In this document: positions 7,616-15,631 of the stretch, one piece after another | Position numbering within the stretch: position 1 is the stretch's first letter | How the letters are laid out: each line of letters starts with the position of its first letter | Assembly (NCBI RefSeq): GCF_014252955.1 | Contig: NZ_JACMIA010000001.1 | Coordinates: forward strand, 744,001 to 808,000 | Source: Stappia sp. 28M-7 | Lineage (GTDB): Bacteria; Pseudomonadota; Alphaproteobacteria; Rhizobiales; Stappiaceae | Direction of reading: 5' to 3' | DNA: 64,000 nt | The notes under the pieces: generated by a model | The model's database searches: none | Seen by the model: the letters and a program-made list of their open reading frames with translations, nothing else | What the model was told of the DNA's origin: nothing | Made by a program: the position numbers and the translations under genes

Positions 7616-8812
7616 TCAGCGCGTGTTGCGGATCGGGATGTTCATGTCCTCGATCTTCAGCTCGCGCACCAGTTCCGGAATGCCCCACTCGACCTCCGGG
7701 TCGACCCGGATCTTGAAGTGGTACATGGACTGCAACGCCTGGTGATCCTCCGCGCGGAAGGTCATCGTGCCCTTCGGCGTTTCGAAGGACATGCCCTCCA
7801 TCGCCGCGATCAGGTCTTCCGTATCGGTCGAGCCGGCCTTGCGGATGCCCTCGACGACGGCGATGGCGGCCGACATGCCGCCGGCGGTGAAGAAGTCCGG
7901 CGGCGAGCCGTGGCGCTTCTCGTGCTCGGAGACCAGCCAGTCGTTCGCCGGGTTCTTCGGGATGTCGTGGTAGTAATAGGTGGCGCCCTCCATGCCCGGC
8001 AGCGCCTTGTAGGCCTTCATCGCCGCCAGGATGTTGCCGCCGGTGGCGATCTCGATGCCGAAGCGCTCCGGCTCCATCGCCTTGATCTTGCCGATCGGGT
8101 TGTTGGCGCCGGCCCAGATCACGAACAGGAACTTGCGTCCCTCGATGTCCTTCATCGCGTCGAAGATGCGCTGGGCGCTGGCGGTGAAGTCCTGGGTGTC
8201 GGTCGGGGCGTATTCCTCGAAGGCGAGCTTGGCGCCAGTATCGGCCAGCGCCTCGCGGAAGGCGGCGACGCCGTCGCGGCCGAAGGCGTAGTCCTGCGCC
8301 AGCGTGGCGATGGTGACGCCGTCCTTGCCGAGCGCGACCGCATTGGCGATGGCGTCCTGCGAGGAGTTGCGCCCCGTGCGGAAGACGTAGCGGTTCCAGT
8401 TCTCGCCGGTGATGGAATCGGCCACCGCCGGCTCGACCAGGAGCAGCTTGCCGTATTCCTCGGCGACCGGCAGCATCGCCAGCGCGACGCCCGAGGACAC
8501 CGGCCCGACGGCCAGATGCACGTCGTCGTCGCCATAGGCCTCGGCCAGCGCGGCGCGGCCGATATCCGGCTTCAGCTGGGTGTCCTTCTCGATGACGACG
8601 ATCTTGCGGCCGTCGATCTCCATCGTGCCGTCGGTCGCGTATTCCAGCCCCATCATGAAGCCGATATGCGACTGCTTGGCATAGGCCTCCAGCGCGCCGG
8701 TCTTGCCGTAGACATGGGCGATGCGGATGTCCTCGGCCTGTGCCCCGGCGCCCAGCGGCGCGGCGGCAAGGGCTGCGGCGAGCAGCGCGGCCGCGGTGGC
8801 ATGTCTGATCAT
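7616..8812 (-). CDS. ABC transporter substrate-binding protein (LivJ-like, periplasmic binding protein type 1)
   Basis: A 398-residue periplasmic protein with a Sec signal peptide (Met-Ile-Arg-His then an Ala/Leu-rich core, cleavage near residue 25 after AGAQA). The mature part begins EDIRIAHVYGKTGALEAYAKQ, the usual start of this class. GPVSSGVALAMLPVAEEYGKLLLVEPA and the RTGRNSSQDAIANAV stretch form the ligand-cleft region. ATG at 8812 follows a good GGGAGG ribosome site. It is the first gene of the operon. The ligand is not predictable with confidence; the absence of short-chain amino-acid markers leaves amides and aromatic acids possible. Confidence 0.88.
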   Translation of the reverse strand: MIRHATAAALLAAALAAAPLGAGAQAEDIRIAHVYGKTGALEAYAKQSHIGFMMGLEYATDGTMEIDGRKIVVIEKDTQLKPDIGRAALAEAYGDDDVHLAVGPVSSGVALAMLPVAEEYGKLLLVEPAVADSITGENWNRYVFRTGRNSSQDAIANAVALGKDGVTIATLAQDYAFGRDGVAAFREALADTGAKLAFEEYAPTDTQDFTASAQRIFDAMKDIEGRKFLFVIWAGANNPIGKIKAMEPERFGIEIATGGNILAAMKAYKALPGMEGATYYYHDIPKNPANDWLVSEHEKRHGSPPDFFTAGGMSAAIAVVEGIRKAGSTDTEDLIAAMEGMSFETPKGTMTFRAEDHQALQSMYHFKIRVDPEVEWGIPELVRELKIEDMNIPIRNTR

Positions 8813-8875
8813 GGTGTCCTCCCTGTGGCGCGGATCGCGGGCCGCTCCTCCAGCCCGCCGGTCCGTATCGCCGTC

Positions 8876-8908
8876 GTTATATGACGCATGATTCATGTTT
8901 CATGTCAA
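8876..8908 (-). promoter_or_regulatory. Candidate promoter for the LivJ-like operon
   Basis: On the minus strand TTGACA (8903-8908) is a consensus -35 element about 90 bases upstream of the binding-protein ATG. The nearest good -10 (TATAAC, 8876-8881) is 21 bases away, longer than ideal, so the exact -10 is unsure. TTCATG is repeated at 8892-8897 and 8899-8904 inside the region, which could be an operator. Confidence 0.35.
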
Positions 8909-8954
8909 TTCAGCCGGGCGGCAGCCCTCGCAGGGCCGCGAAGAAGGTGGCTCC

Positions 8955-8971
8955 CGGGATGCGTCATCCCG
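8955..8971. promoter_or_regulatory. Short dyad in the divergent LivJ/BA14K intergenic region
   Basis: CGGGATG and CATCCCG form a perfect 7-bp inverted repeat around CGT. It lies between the divergent start regions of the transporter operon and the BA14K gene. It may be a small hairpin or a regulator site; no family match recognised. Confidence 0.3.
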
Positions 8972-9083
8972 TGATCGCCATCACAGTTGTCTTGGCAAAA
9001 CCCGTCTATCTTCTGATCATGGACGCAGGGAAAAGCGGCGTCATAGGGATCAGTAAGAAGCATCAAGCAGAGGGAATGAAGTC

Positions 9084-9425
9084 ATGTTCAAGAAGATCGC
9101 AGCCACAAGTCTTGCAGTCGCCCTGACCGCCGGTGCGGTTCTGGCATCCGGCACCACCGGCGCCGAGGCCAAGAAGGGCTGGCACCACAATAACGGCTGG
9201 GCCGCCGCCGGTGGGTTCGTTGCCGGTGCGGTGATCGGCTCCGCCCTGTCGCAGCCGCGCTACTACGAGCCGGCCCCGCGCTACGAACCGGCCCCGGTCT
9301 ATTATGGCCGCCCGGCCCCGTGGACGCCGGAATGGTACAGCTACTGCTCGTCGAAGTACCGTTCGTTCAACCCGGACACCGGCTACTTCCGCACCTATTC
9401 GGGGCGCTACCAGTTCTGCCGCTAG
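9084..9425 (+). CDS. BA14K-family secreted protein
   Basis: A 113-residue exported protein. Residues 1-29 form a signal peptide (MFKK then an Ala/Thr/Val core). A Gly/Ala-rich hydrophobic patch follows near 42-56, then a Tyr/Pro-rich linker with repeated YEPAP units. The C-terminal module WYSYCSSKYRSFNPDTGYFRTYSGRYQFCR matches the BA14K pattern (W-x2-YC-x2-RYRSF-x-P-x-TG … C), named after the Brucella 14-kDa immunoreactive lectin-like protein. The function in free-living bacteria is unclear; an envelope role is likely. It is monocistronic with a strong terminator at 9486-9508. Confidence 0.85.
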   Translation: MFKKIAATSLAVALTAGAVLASGTTGAEAKKGWHHNNGWAAAGGFVAGAVIGSALSQPRYYEPAPRYEPAPVYYGRPAPWTPEWYSYCSSKYRSFNPDTGYFRTYSGRYQFCR

Positions 9426-9485
9426 TCACCCGAAGCTGAAGTTCGCCATACCAGGCGGAACACCCCTAGCTGGGGATCTGAAGAG

Positions 9486-9512
9486 GGCCGGCCTTTGCCG
9501 GCCTTTTTCCGT
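9486..9512 (+). terminator. Rho-independent terminator after the BA14K gene
   Basis: GGCCGGC (9486-9492) pairs with GCCGGCC around a 4-base loop, followed by TTTTT at 9504-9508 and more T after it. A preceding AAGAG can extend pairing with the T-run. Confidence 0.85.
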
Positions 9513-9529
9513 TTTGCGAAGGGGAGGGG

Positions 9530-10789
9530 CTACCGGCCAACCAGTGTCCGGGCGATGCCGTCCGCTGCCGCAACGCCGCTGGCGAAGGACGCCTGCAGCA
9601 GGTAGCCGCCTGTCGGGGCTTCCCAGTCGATCATCTCGCCGGCGACATGGACGCCCGGCAGCTTGCTGAGGCCGAAATCCGCGCCGATCTCGCTCCACGC
9701 GATGCCGCCGGCCGTGGAGATCGCCCGGTCCATGCCGGAGAACCCCGTCGCGGTCAGCGCCAGCCCCTTGATGCGGCGGGCAAGTTCGAGCGGGTCGCTG
9801 GTGCGCTCGCCCGTTTCCCACAGCAGCGCGATGGCGCTTGGGGGCAGGCCGGCCACCTTGCGCAGGTGATTGGAAAGCGACTGCTTGCCGCGCGGGCGCG
9901 CAAGCCGCACTGCCAGATCCGCCTCGCCGAGATCCGGGCGCAGGTCGAGCAGCAGTTCCGCCGTCCCGTTTTCCTCGAAGGCTGCGCGCAGTTCCGCCGA
10001 CAGCGCGTAGACCGCGCCGCCCTCCAGCCCGCGCGCGGTGATCATCGCCTCGCCGGCAACGCGCGTATCGCCGACGCTTGCCGCGATTCGCTTCAGCGGC
10101 GTTCCGGCGAAGCGCTCCTTCAGCAGCTCCGACCAGTCGATGAGAACGCCCGCATTCGCCGGCGTCAGCGGCGTCACCGCCACGCCGTGCCGTGCGATCG
10201 GGTTCACCCAGCCGCCGTCGCTGCCGAGCCGCGGCCAGCTCGCCCCGCCGAGCGCCAGCAGTACCGCATCGGCCTCGATGTCCTTTGTCCCGTCCGGCGT
10301 TTCGAAGGAGAGGCGCCAGCGCGCGGGCGCTTCCGCGCTCGCCTCCAGCCCTGTCTTCTCCAGCCCCGTCCAGGTCCAGCGTGTGTTGAGCTGCACGCCG
10401 CGCGCGGCGAGCCGCGCCAGCAGCGCCCGCACCAGCGGCGAGGCCTTCATCTGGACCGGAAACACCCGTCCGCTCGAACCGACGAAGGTCTCGATGCCGA
10501 GCTCTGCGCACCAGGCTCTCAGCGCTGCCGGGTCGAAGGCGGCGATCGCCGGCGCCAGCTGCGCTTCCGCGTCCCGGTAGCGGGAGAGGAAGACGGGCAT
10601 CTCCTCGCCATGGGTGAGGTTGAGCCCGCCGCGCCCGGCCATCAGCAGCTTGCGCGCAGGCGAGGGCATGCGCTCCGCGATGGTGACGGCAAGGCCTGCT
10701 GCCGACAGCCTGTCGGCGGCGATCAGCCCGGCCGGCCCGGCGCCGACGACGACCACCTGCGGGACCATCCGCGTGCCGTTCTCGCTCAT
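9530..10789 (-). CDS. HI0933-like NAD(P)/FAD-dependent oxidoreductase (TIGR03862-type flavoprotein)
   Basis: A 419-residue flavoprotein. The N-terminal Rossmann dinucleotide fold VVVVGAGPAGLIAADRLSAAG begins near residue 12. KLLMAGRGGLNLTHGE is typical of the HI0933/YhiN group, and the C-terminal FAD-contact region reads VAGEMIDWEAPTGGYLLQASFASGVAA. The family is conserved in proteobacteria, but its physiological substrate is unknown; an RNA- or nitrogen-related role proposed for relatives is not demonstrated. ATG at 10789 gives family length. Its start is 30 bases after the methyltransferase gene, so the two may be cotranscribed. Confidence 0.82.
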   Translation of the reverse strand: MSENGTRMVPQVVVVGAGPAGLIAADRLSAAGLAVTIAERMPSPARKLLMAGRGGLNLTHGEEMPVFLSRYRDAEAQLAPAIAAFDPAALRAWCAELGIETFVGSSGRVFPVQMKASPLVRALLARLAARGVQLNTRWTWTGLEKTGLEASAEAPARWRLSFETPDGTKDIEADAVLLALGGASWPRLGSDGGWVNPIARHGVAVTPLTPANAGVLIDWSELLKERFAGTPLKRIAASVGDTRVAGEAMITARGLEGGAVYALSAELRAAFEENGTAELLLDLRPDLGEADLAVRLARPRGKQSLSNHLRKVAGLPPSAIALLWETGERTSDPLELARRIKGLALTATGFSGMDRAISTAGGIAWSEIGADFGLSKLPGVHVAGEMIDWEAPTGGYLLQASFASGVAAADGIARTLVGR

Positions 10790-10818
10790 TGTTGTGTGTC
10801 CCGTTTCGGCCCGCGCGC

Positions 10819-11592
10819 TCAGCGCAGCGGCGCCCGGCCCTTGGAGAACAGGAAGCCGCGCTTGGCCTCGAACAGCCACAGGCCGAGCTTTGCCAGCAGC
10901 TTCACGTCGCCGGCGGGCAGCAGCGACTTGCGCCCGACGCGGGTGAGATTGAAGCCGCGGAAGGTCTGGAACACCCGGCGCGTCATGCCGAAGGTCTTGT
11001 GGAAGCGCGGGTGCCCGCCGGCCGCAAAGCGCGGATGGAACGAGACGAAGCAGTCGACCCGCTTGCGCTGCAGGAGCGGTGCCAGCATCGGCGCCACGTC
11101 GTATTCCGCGCCCTCGATGTCCATCTTGATGAACAGCTTGTCGTTCGGCCCGATCATCGCGGCGATCTCCTCGATGGAGATGCAGTCGACGTCGAAGGTC
11201 ACGCTCGCGTCCTTGTGCACGAAGGAGGACATCGAATCGCCCGGCGCGGTCTTGGCGGCCATCTTGCGGCTGCCGCTCTGCGTCCACACCGCCTTGCGCA
11301 GAACCGTGACCTTGTCCTTGATCGCCGGGTTGAGCGCGAGATTGGCCTCCAGTTCGTCGGCTGCCGCCGGGTCCGGCTCGAAGGCGATGACCTTGCGCGC
11401 CCGCTGCGCCTCGTAGAGCACGGTCGGGCCGACCCAGGCGCCGAAGTCGAGGCAGACGGTGTCCTCGTCGACGCAGGCGTCGAGAATGTCGTAGGTCGGC
11501 TTTTCCCAGTTGCCGTTTTCCGCCTGCCGCCAGAAGCCGGGGCGCGCATCGTTCACCTGGAAGGAAATGTCGCGGATCGTCACGCTATGCAT
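10819..11592 (-). CDS. FkbM-family methyltransferase
   Basis: A 257-residue protein with a class I SAM-binding fold. Motif I is CLDFGAWVGPTVLYEA (Asp49 onward), motif II VIAFEPDP, and the family hallmark KMDIEGAEYDV follows the central domain. FkbM proteins O-methylate sugars or other hydroxyls. With a family 2 glycosyltransferase immediately upstream, a role in modifying surface glycan or lipopolysaccharide is plausible (inference). There is no signal or membrane segment. Confidence 0.8.
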   Translation of the reverse strand: MHSVTIRDISFQVNDARPGFWRQAENGNWEKPTYDILDACVDEDTVCLDFGAWVGPTVLYEAQRARKVIAFEPDPAAADELEANLALNPAIKDKVTVLRKAVWTQSGSRKMAAKTAPGDSMSSFVHKDASVTFDVDCISIEEIAAMIGPNDKLFIKMDIEGAEYDVAPMLAPLLQRKRVDCFVSFHPRFAAGGHPRFHKTFGMTRRVFQTFRGFNLTRVGRKSLLPAGDVKLLAKLGLWLFEAKRGFLFSKGRAPLR

Positions 11593-11657
11593 CTGGGTGC
11601 CACCGGCTCTCTTTATCTATATGTGTCCTGCAAGGTGCCTCGCCGAAGGGGCGGGCC

Positions 11658-12470
11658 TCAGCTCCGCCGGCGCTGTTCGGCCCGCTCGCAAAGCTCCCGC
11701 TCATAGGCCTTCGCAAGCCGCAGGAACCTCGTATAGGCGAAATTGACGGAGATCACGATCCCCCACCAGCCATAGAGGGCATAGCGGCGGATCGCATAGG
11801 CCTTCAGGAAGGCGAGGGGGAATTCGGTGGCGATGCGCCAGCGGGCGATCCGCCGGCCGCGCGCGGCCATGTCCTCGGCCTGCATGGTCGAGTAGCGGTT
11901 CATCTTCTCCACGTGGAAGGCGACCGAGCGAATCGAGCGGTGCTCCATCGCCCCCTTCAGGCGCGCGCGCCTTGCGCCGTCCGGCGGACGCACCGTGTCG
12001 TGCACGGGCGAATCGGAAAAGCGTCCCGCGCGCCGGTCGTAAAGGCGGATCTGGATATAGCCATAGGCCCAGGGCGCCGGACCGTCCTCATGGGCGAAGA
12101 CGTCCTTGATCGCCACGTCCCAGAACGGCGCCGAGGTCAGCGCGCCGGAGGCGGCCAGTTGCGCGATCTCGCGCGCCAGCGCGGGCGTTGCCGCCTCGTC
12201 CGCATCCAGGTTGAAGATCCAGTCGTTGCGGCACTGGTCCTCGCCGAAGCGCTTCTGTTGTCCGTAGCCCGGCCAGGCATTCTCTATGACGCGCGCACCA
12301 TGCGCGTGCGCGAGGTCCTGCGTCCCGTCGGTGGAGCCGCTGTCGACCACGACGACCTCGTCGGCGAATCCGGCGACGCTGTCGATGGCGCGGGCGATGC
12401 GGTCGGCCTCGTTGTGGGCAATGATGAAGACCGATATGGCGACGGGCGTCCCGCCAACTGTCGTCTGCAT
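11658..12470 (-). CDS. Family 2 glycosyltransferase, lipooligosaccharide-core type
   Basis: A 270-residue GT-A fold enzyme. The nucleotide-sugar region is visible as VFIIAHNEADRI near 14-25, VVDSGSTDGT at 41-50, and the metal-binding DADE at 89-92. A C-terminal amphipathic/hydrophobic stretch around residues 225-252 could anchor it to the inner membrane. The arrangement resembles LgtF/WaaE-like beta-glucosyltransferases of the LPS core. ATG at 12470 is chosen because the motif lies the normal distance from it. Probably in one unit with the FkbM gene 65 bases downstream. Confidence 0.82.
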   Translation of the reverse strand: MQTTVGGTPVAISVFIIAHNEADRIARAIDSVAGFADEVVVVDSGSTDGTQDLAHAHGARVIENAWPGYGQQKRFGEDQCRNDWIFNLDADEAATPALAREIAQLAASGALTSAPFWDVAIKDVFAHEDGPAPWAYGYIQIRLYDRRAGRFSDSPVHDTVRPPDGARRARLKGAMEHRSIRSVAFHVEKMNRYSTMQAEDMAARGRRIARWRIATEFPLAFLKAYAIRRYALYGWWGIVISVNFAYTRFLRLAKAYERELCERAEQRRRS

Positions 12471-12876
12471 CCGTTCACGTCCCCGTTTCCAGCCCTGTGG
12501 GCGTCTTGACTGCCACGAATCGAGGCAGGGCCTGCCTGCAAAAGCGCGCCGATGCGGCATTCGGGCCCTCTTTACGGGTCGCGAGGGGCCGCTTCAAGGC
12601 TCTCGCAGCGCAGCATGGCGCGGAAGGCCGAAAAGCCGCGCCGGCGGCCGAAAACGGCAGAACCGCAGGAAACCTCGGTCATTTGCTAACAGAGGCTTAA
12701 CGGGGTGTCACCACAAAGACACACTGTGTCCGTCGAGTGCCGCTTTCGGGTATTTGCCGGTTGCTAGCCGCCGACGGCCTCGCTTAGAAAAGGATCGAGC
12801 TCGCGGGGAAGCTTGCTCAACTCTTCATCTCCCGTTGGCCGCTAGGTCACACAGGGAATAACGACGAGGTCAGGAA
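12471..12876. other. 406-base gap upstream of the porin gene
   Basis: No credible gene. It must hold the leftward start region of the glycosyltransferase gene and the porin promoter. Visible structures: CTAA-N7-TTAA at 12686-12700 (one base off a full CtrA site) and alternating GTGTC/GACAC half-sites at 12705-12730. Confidence 0.6.
12705..12730. promoter_or_regulatory. Alternating GTGTC/GACAC half-sites upstream of the porin
   Basis: GTGTC (12705-12709), GACAC (12718-12722) and GTGTC (12726-12730) form overlapping inverted repeats, including the perfect palindrome GACACACTGTGTC at 12718-12730. They lie about 150 bases upstream of the porin ATG, where a regulator could act. The regulator is not identified. 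Confidence 0.4.
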
Positions 12877-14070
12877 ATGAACATCAAGAGCATCCTGCTC
12901 GGCGCTTCCGCTGCTGCCATGGCAGCCACGGGCGCTCAGGCCGCCGATCTCCCGGTGGCTCCGGAGCCGGTCGACTACGTTCGCGTTTGCGACGCTTTCG
13001 GCACCGGCTTCTTCTACATCCCGGGCACCGAGACCTGCCTGAAGATCGGCGGCGGCGTTCGCGTCGAGTTCCGTCTGTTCGACATGCTGGACAACGGTGG
13101 TTCCGCTTGGGACGACCGCACCGACACCTCGACCGGCATCCGTGCTCGTGGCTACCTGAACTTCGACAGCCGCACCAACACCGAGTACGGCCTGCTGCGC
13201 ACCTACGTCGCGGCTTGGTCGACCACCGACAACGCCGGTGCGTCTGACTTCTACCTCGACGAAGCCTTCATCCAGCTGGGTGGCTTCGTTGCTGGTCGTA
13301 CCGCTACGTACTTCCAGTTCTACACCGGCAACAACTGGGGTTCCGTCCTCGACCAGGGCTTCACCGATTACGGCGAGACCAACCTGTTCGCGTACACCGC
13401 TCAGTTCGGCAACGGCTTCTCGGCCTCGGTGTCGGCTGAAGTCGCGAACAAGCGCGGCACGATCGTTGGCCCGGTTGCCGGCGTCAACTACTACGGCGGC
13501 CACAAGATCCCGGACTTCGTCGCCAACCTGCGCGTCGATCAGGGCTGGGGTTCGGCTCAGATCATGGGTGCTCTGCACCACGTCTACGGTGCCAACGTTG
13601 CCGGCGTGACCGGTGGCAAGAGCAAGCTCGGCTGGGCGATCGGCGCTGGCGCCACGTTCAACCTGCCGATGATCGCTCCGGGCGACAACATCTCGCTGCA
13701 GGCGGTCTACTCGCAGGGCGCGATCGGCTACGTCAGCTCGGCTTGGGACGGCGTGTTCTCTGACGCTGCTTACAACGCTGGCGGCGCTCTGAAGATGTCG
13801 ACGGCTTGGGGCATCGGCGGTGGCTTCACCCACTTCTGGACCCCGGCGATCTCGACCGCGATCACCGCTTCGTACAACAGCCTGGATCAGGCTGCGAGCG
13901 CTGGTCTGGCCGACATCCGCGACCTGAACGTCCAGGGTAACATCATCTGGCGTCCGGTCTCCGGCCTGTACCTCGGTGCTGAGCTCGAGTACCGCAACCG
14001 CGACATCAAGGGCGTTGCTGGCAACGACGACGCTCTGGTCGGCGTGTTCCGTATCCAGCGCACGTTCTAA
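12877..14070 (+). CDS. Outer-membrane porin (alphaproteobacterial Omp2/RopA-type porin family)
   Basis: A 397-residue beta-barrel porin. Signal peptide residues 1-22 (MNIKSILLGASAAAMAATGAQA) precede ADLPVAPEPVDYVRVCDAFGTGFFYIPGTETCLKIGGGVRVEFR, the classic start of rhizobial and Brucella porins, including its two Cys. Alternating strands follow, and the last residue is the Phe needed for BAM-mediated assembly. Codon use differs from its neighbours (many GCT, GGT, CGT), as expected of a very highly expressed gene rather than foreign DNA. It has its own terminator. Confidence 0.95.
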   Translation: MNIKSILLGASAAAMAATGAQAADLPVAPEPVDYVRVCDAFGTGFFYIPGTETCLKIGGGVRVEFRLFDMLDNGGSAWDDRTDTSTGIRARGYLNFDSRTNTEYGLLRTYVAAWSTTDNAGASDFYLDEAFIQLGGFVAGRTATYFQFYTGNNWGSVLDQGFTDYGETNLFAYTAQFGNGFSASVSAEVANKRGTIVGPVAGVNYYGGHKIPDFVANLRVDQGWGSAQIMGALHHVYGANVAGVTGGKSKLGWAIGAGATFNLPMIAPGDNISLQAVYSQGAIGYVSSAWDGVFSDAAYNAGGALKMSTAWGIGGGFTHFWTPAISTAITASYNSLDQAASAGLADIRDLNVQGNIIWRPVSGLYLGAELEYRNRDIKGVAGNDDALVGVFRIQRTF

Positions 14071-14096
14071 TCTGATCCTCTGAGGATTGGATTGAG

Positions 14097-14130
14097 AGGC
14101 CCGGCAGGCAACTGCCGGGCCTTTTTCTTT
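14097..14130 (+). terminator. Rho-independent terminator after the porin gene
   Basis: An 11-bp stem (14097-14107 with 14112-14122) with a GCAA tetraloop is followed by a long T-rich tail (TTTTTCTTT). Confidence 0.92.
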
Positions 14131-14369
14131 GCTCGCATTCAGGCCGGAGGAGGTGTGTTGGATGCGGGAGAGTTTCTCAAATTTCATCTAAGTTCATATA
14201 TATAAATAAGAAATCCTTCTCTATTGACGTTTTCGTAAATAAGGCGCTTGCAAGCCTGCCTGCGAAGTGGAATCTTCCCCACCATTGAAGGAAACGGCCC
14301 GGGATCCGGACAGGCCCGCCCGCATGGGCAGCCGGCGATCCGCGTCAGGGCGTTTTGGCGGAGGTAGTC
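14131..14369. other. Gap with an AT-rich pocket before the thiolase gene
   Basis: About 240 bases without a gene. Roughly 14170-14245 is strikingly AT-rich for this genome (ATATATAAATAAG and neighbours) and probably contains the thiolase promoter; TTGACG occurs at 14224-14229 but no convincing -10 is paired with it. Confidence 0.4.
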
Positions 14370-15536
14370 ATGACTGCAGCAATTGTCGGCTGGGCCCATA
14401 CCCCCTTTGGCAAGCATTCCGACGAGACGGTCGAGAGCCTGATCGTCCAGGTGGCGCGCGATGCCATCGCCGATGCCGGTTTCGAGCCGGCGGATATCGA
14501 CGAGATCGTGCTCGGCCATTTCAACGCCGGCTTCTCGGCCCAGGACTTCACCGCCTCGCTCGTGCTGCAGGCCGACCCCGGCTTGCGCTTCAAGCGCGCG
14601 ACCCGCGTCGAGAATGCCTGCGCGACCGGATCGGCCGCCGTACATCAGGGCGTGCGCGCCATTGCTGCGCGCGAGGCGCGGGTGGTGCTGGTGGTCGGCG
14701 TCGAGCAGATGACCACGACCCCGGGTCCGGAGATCGGCCGCAACCTGCTCAAGGCCTCCTACCTGCCGGAAGACGGCGACACGCCGGCCGGCTTTGCCGG
14801 TGTCTTCGGCAAGATCGCACAGGCCTATTTCCAGAAATACGGCGACCGCTCGGACGCGCTGGCCGCCATTGCCGCCAAGAACCACAAGAACGGCGTCGGC
14901 AATCCTTACGCGCAGATGCGTAAGGATCTCGGCTTCGACTTCTGCCGCGCCGAGAGCGAGAAGAACCCCTTCGTCGCCGGCCCGCTGAAGCGTACCGACT
15001 GCTCGCTCGTCTCCGACGGCGCCGCCGCGCTGGTGCTGACCGATATCGAGACCGCGCTCGGCCGCAAGAAGGCCGTCGCCTTCCGCGGCCTCGCCCATGC
15101 GCAGGACTTCCTGCCCATGTCGAAGCGCGACATCCTCGCCTTCGAGGGCTGCGGCGAGGCCTGGCGCCGGGCGTTGACGGCGGCGGGTCTGTCCATCGGC
15201 GACCTGTCCTTCGTCGAGACCCACGACTGCTTCACCATTGCCGAGCTGATCGAGTACGAGGCGATGGGCCTGACCGCGCCGGGCGAGGGGCATCGCGCCA
15301 TCCTCGAGGGCTGGACGCAGATGGACGGCCGCCTGCCGGTCAATCCGTCGGGCGGCCTCAAGGCCAAGGGGCATCCGATCGGTGCCACCGGCGTTTCGAT
15401 GCATGTGCTGTCGTCGATGCAGCTGACCGGCACGGCCGGCGACATCCAGGTGAAGAATGCCGAGCTCGGCGGCGTCTTCAACATGGGCGGCGCTGCGGTC
15501 GCCAACTACGTTTCGGTGCTGCAGCCGCTGCGCTGA
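14370..15536 (+). CDS. Thiolase-family protein (acetyl-CoA acetyltransferase-like, SCP2-type)
   Basis: A 388-residue thiolase. The acyl-accepting Cys84 lies in VENACATGSAAV, and the C-terminal motif GGLKAKGHPIGATGV is intact. In place of the HEAF motif of classical thiolases it has THDCFTIAELIEYEAMG, the HDCF form of SCP2-type thiolases, so it could cleave or condense branched or longer 3-oxoacyl-CoA. ATG at 14370 is preferred because GGAGG sits 6 bases before it. It stands alone, with a bidirectional terminator after it. Confidence 0.85.
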   Translation: MTAAIVGWAHTPFGKHSDETVESLIVQVARDAIADAGFEPADIDEIVLGHFNAGFSAQDFTASLVLQADPGLRFKRATRVENACATGSAAVHQGVRAIAAREARVVLVVGVEQMTTTPGPEIGRNLLKASYLPEDGDTPAGFAGVFGKIAQAYFQKYGDRSDALAAIAAKNHKNGVGNPYAQMRKDLGFDFCRAESEKNPFVAGPLKRTDCSLVSDGAAALVLTDIETALGRKKAVAFRGLAHAQDFLPMSKRDILAFEGCGEAWRRALTAAGLSIGDLSFVETHDCFTIAELIEYEAMGLTAPGEGHRAILEGWTQMDGRLPVNPSGGLKAKGHPIGATGVSMHVLSSMQLTGTAGDIQVKNAELGGVFNMGGAAVANYVSVLQPLR

Positions 15537-15576
15537 GGGCGGCGGGGGCATCGCCCCCTAGGGCGCACGAACGAGA

Positions 15577-15608
15577 GGGCGCGGGGGAACTCCCGCGCCT
15601 TTTTCTTT
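15577..15608. terminator. Terminator between thiolase and HAD hydrolase genes
   Basis: GGCGCGGG (15578-15585) pairs with CCCGCGCC (15592-15599), followed on the plus strand by TTTTTCTTT. It lies between convergent genes and may act in both directions, best for the thiolase transcript. Confidence 0.85.
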
Positions 15609-15631
15609 GGCTGGCTGCCTTTGGAAAGGGG

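Noticed and set aside
8987-9012. TTGTCT/TATCTT as a promoter for the BA14K gene
   Set aside because: The spacing is only 14 bases, too short for a typical sigma-70 promoter.
12847-14187. Open frame of 446 codons antisense to the porin
   Set aside because: Arises from the porin's unusual codon choice. The product shows no domain and the porin itself is certain.
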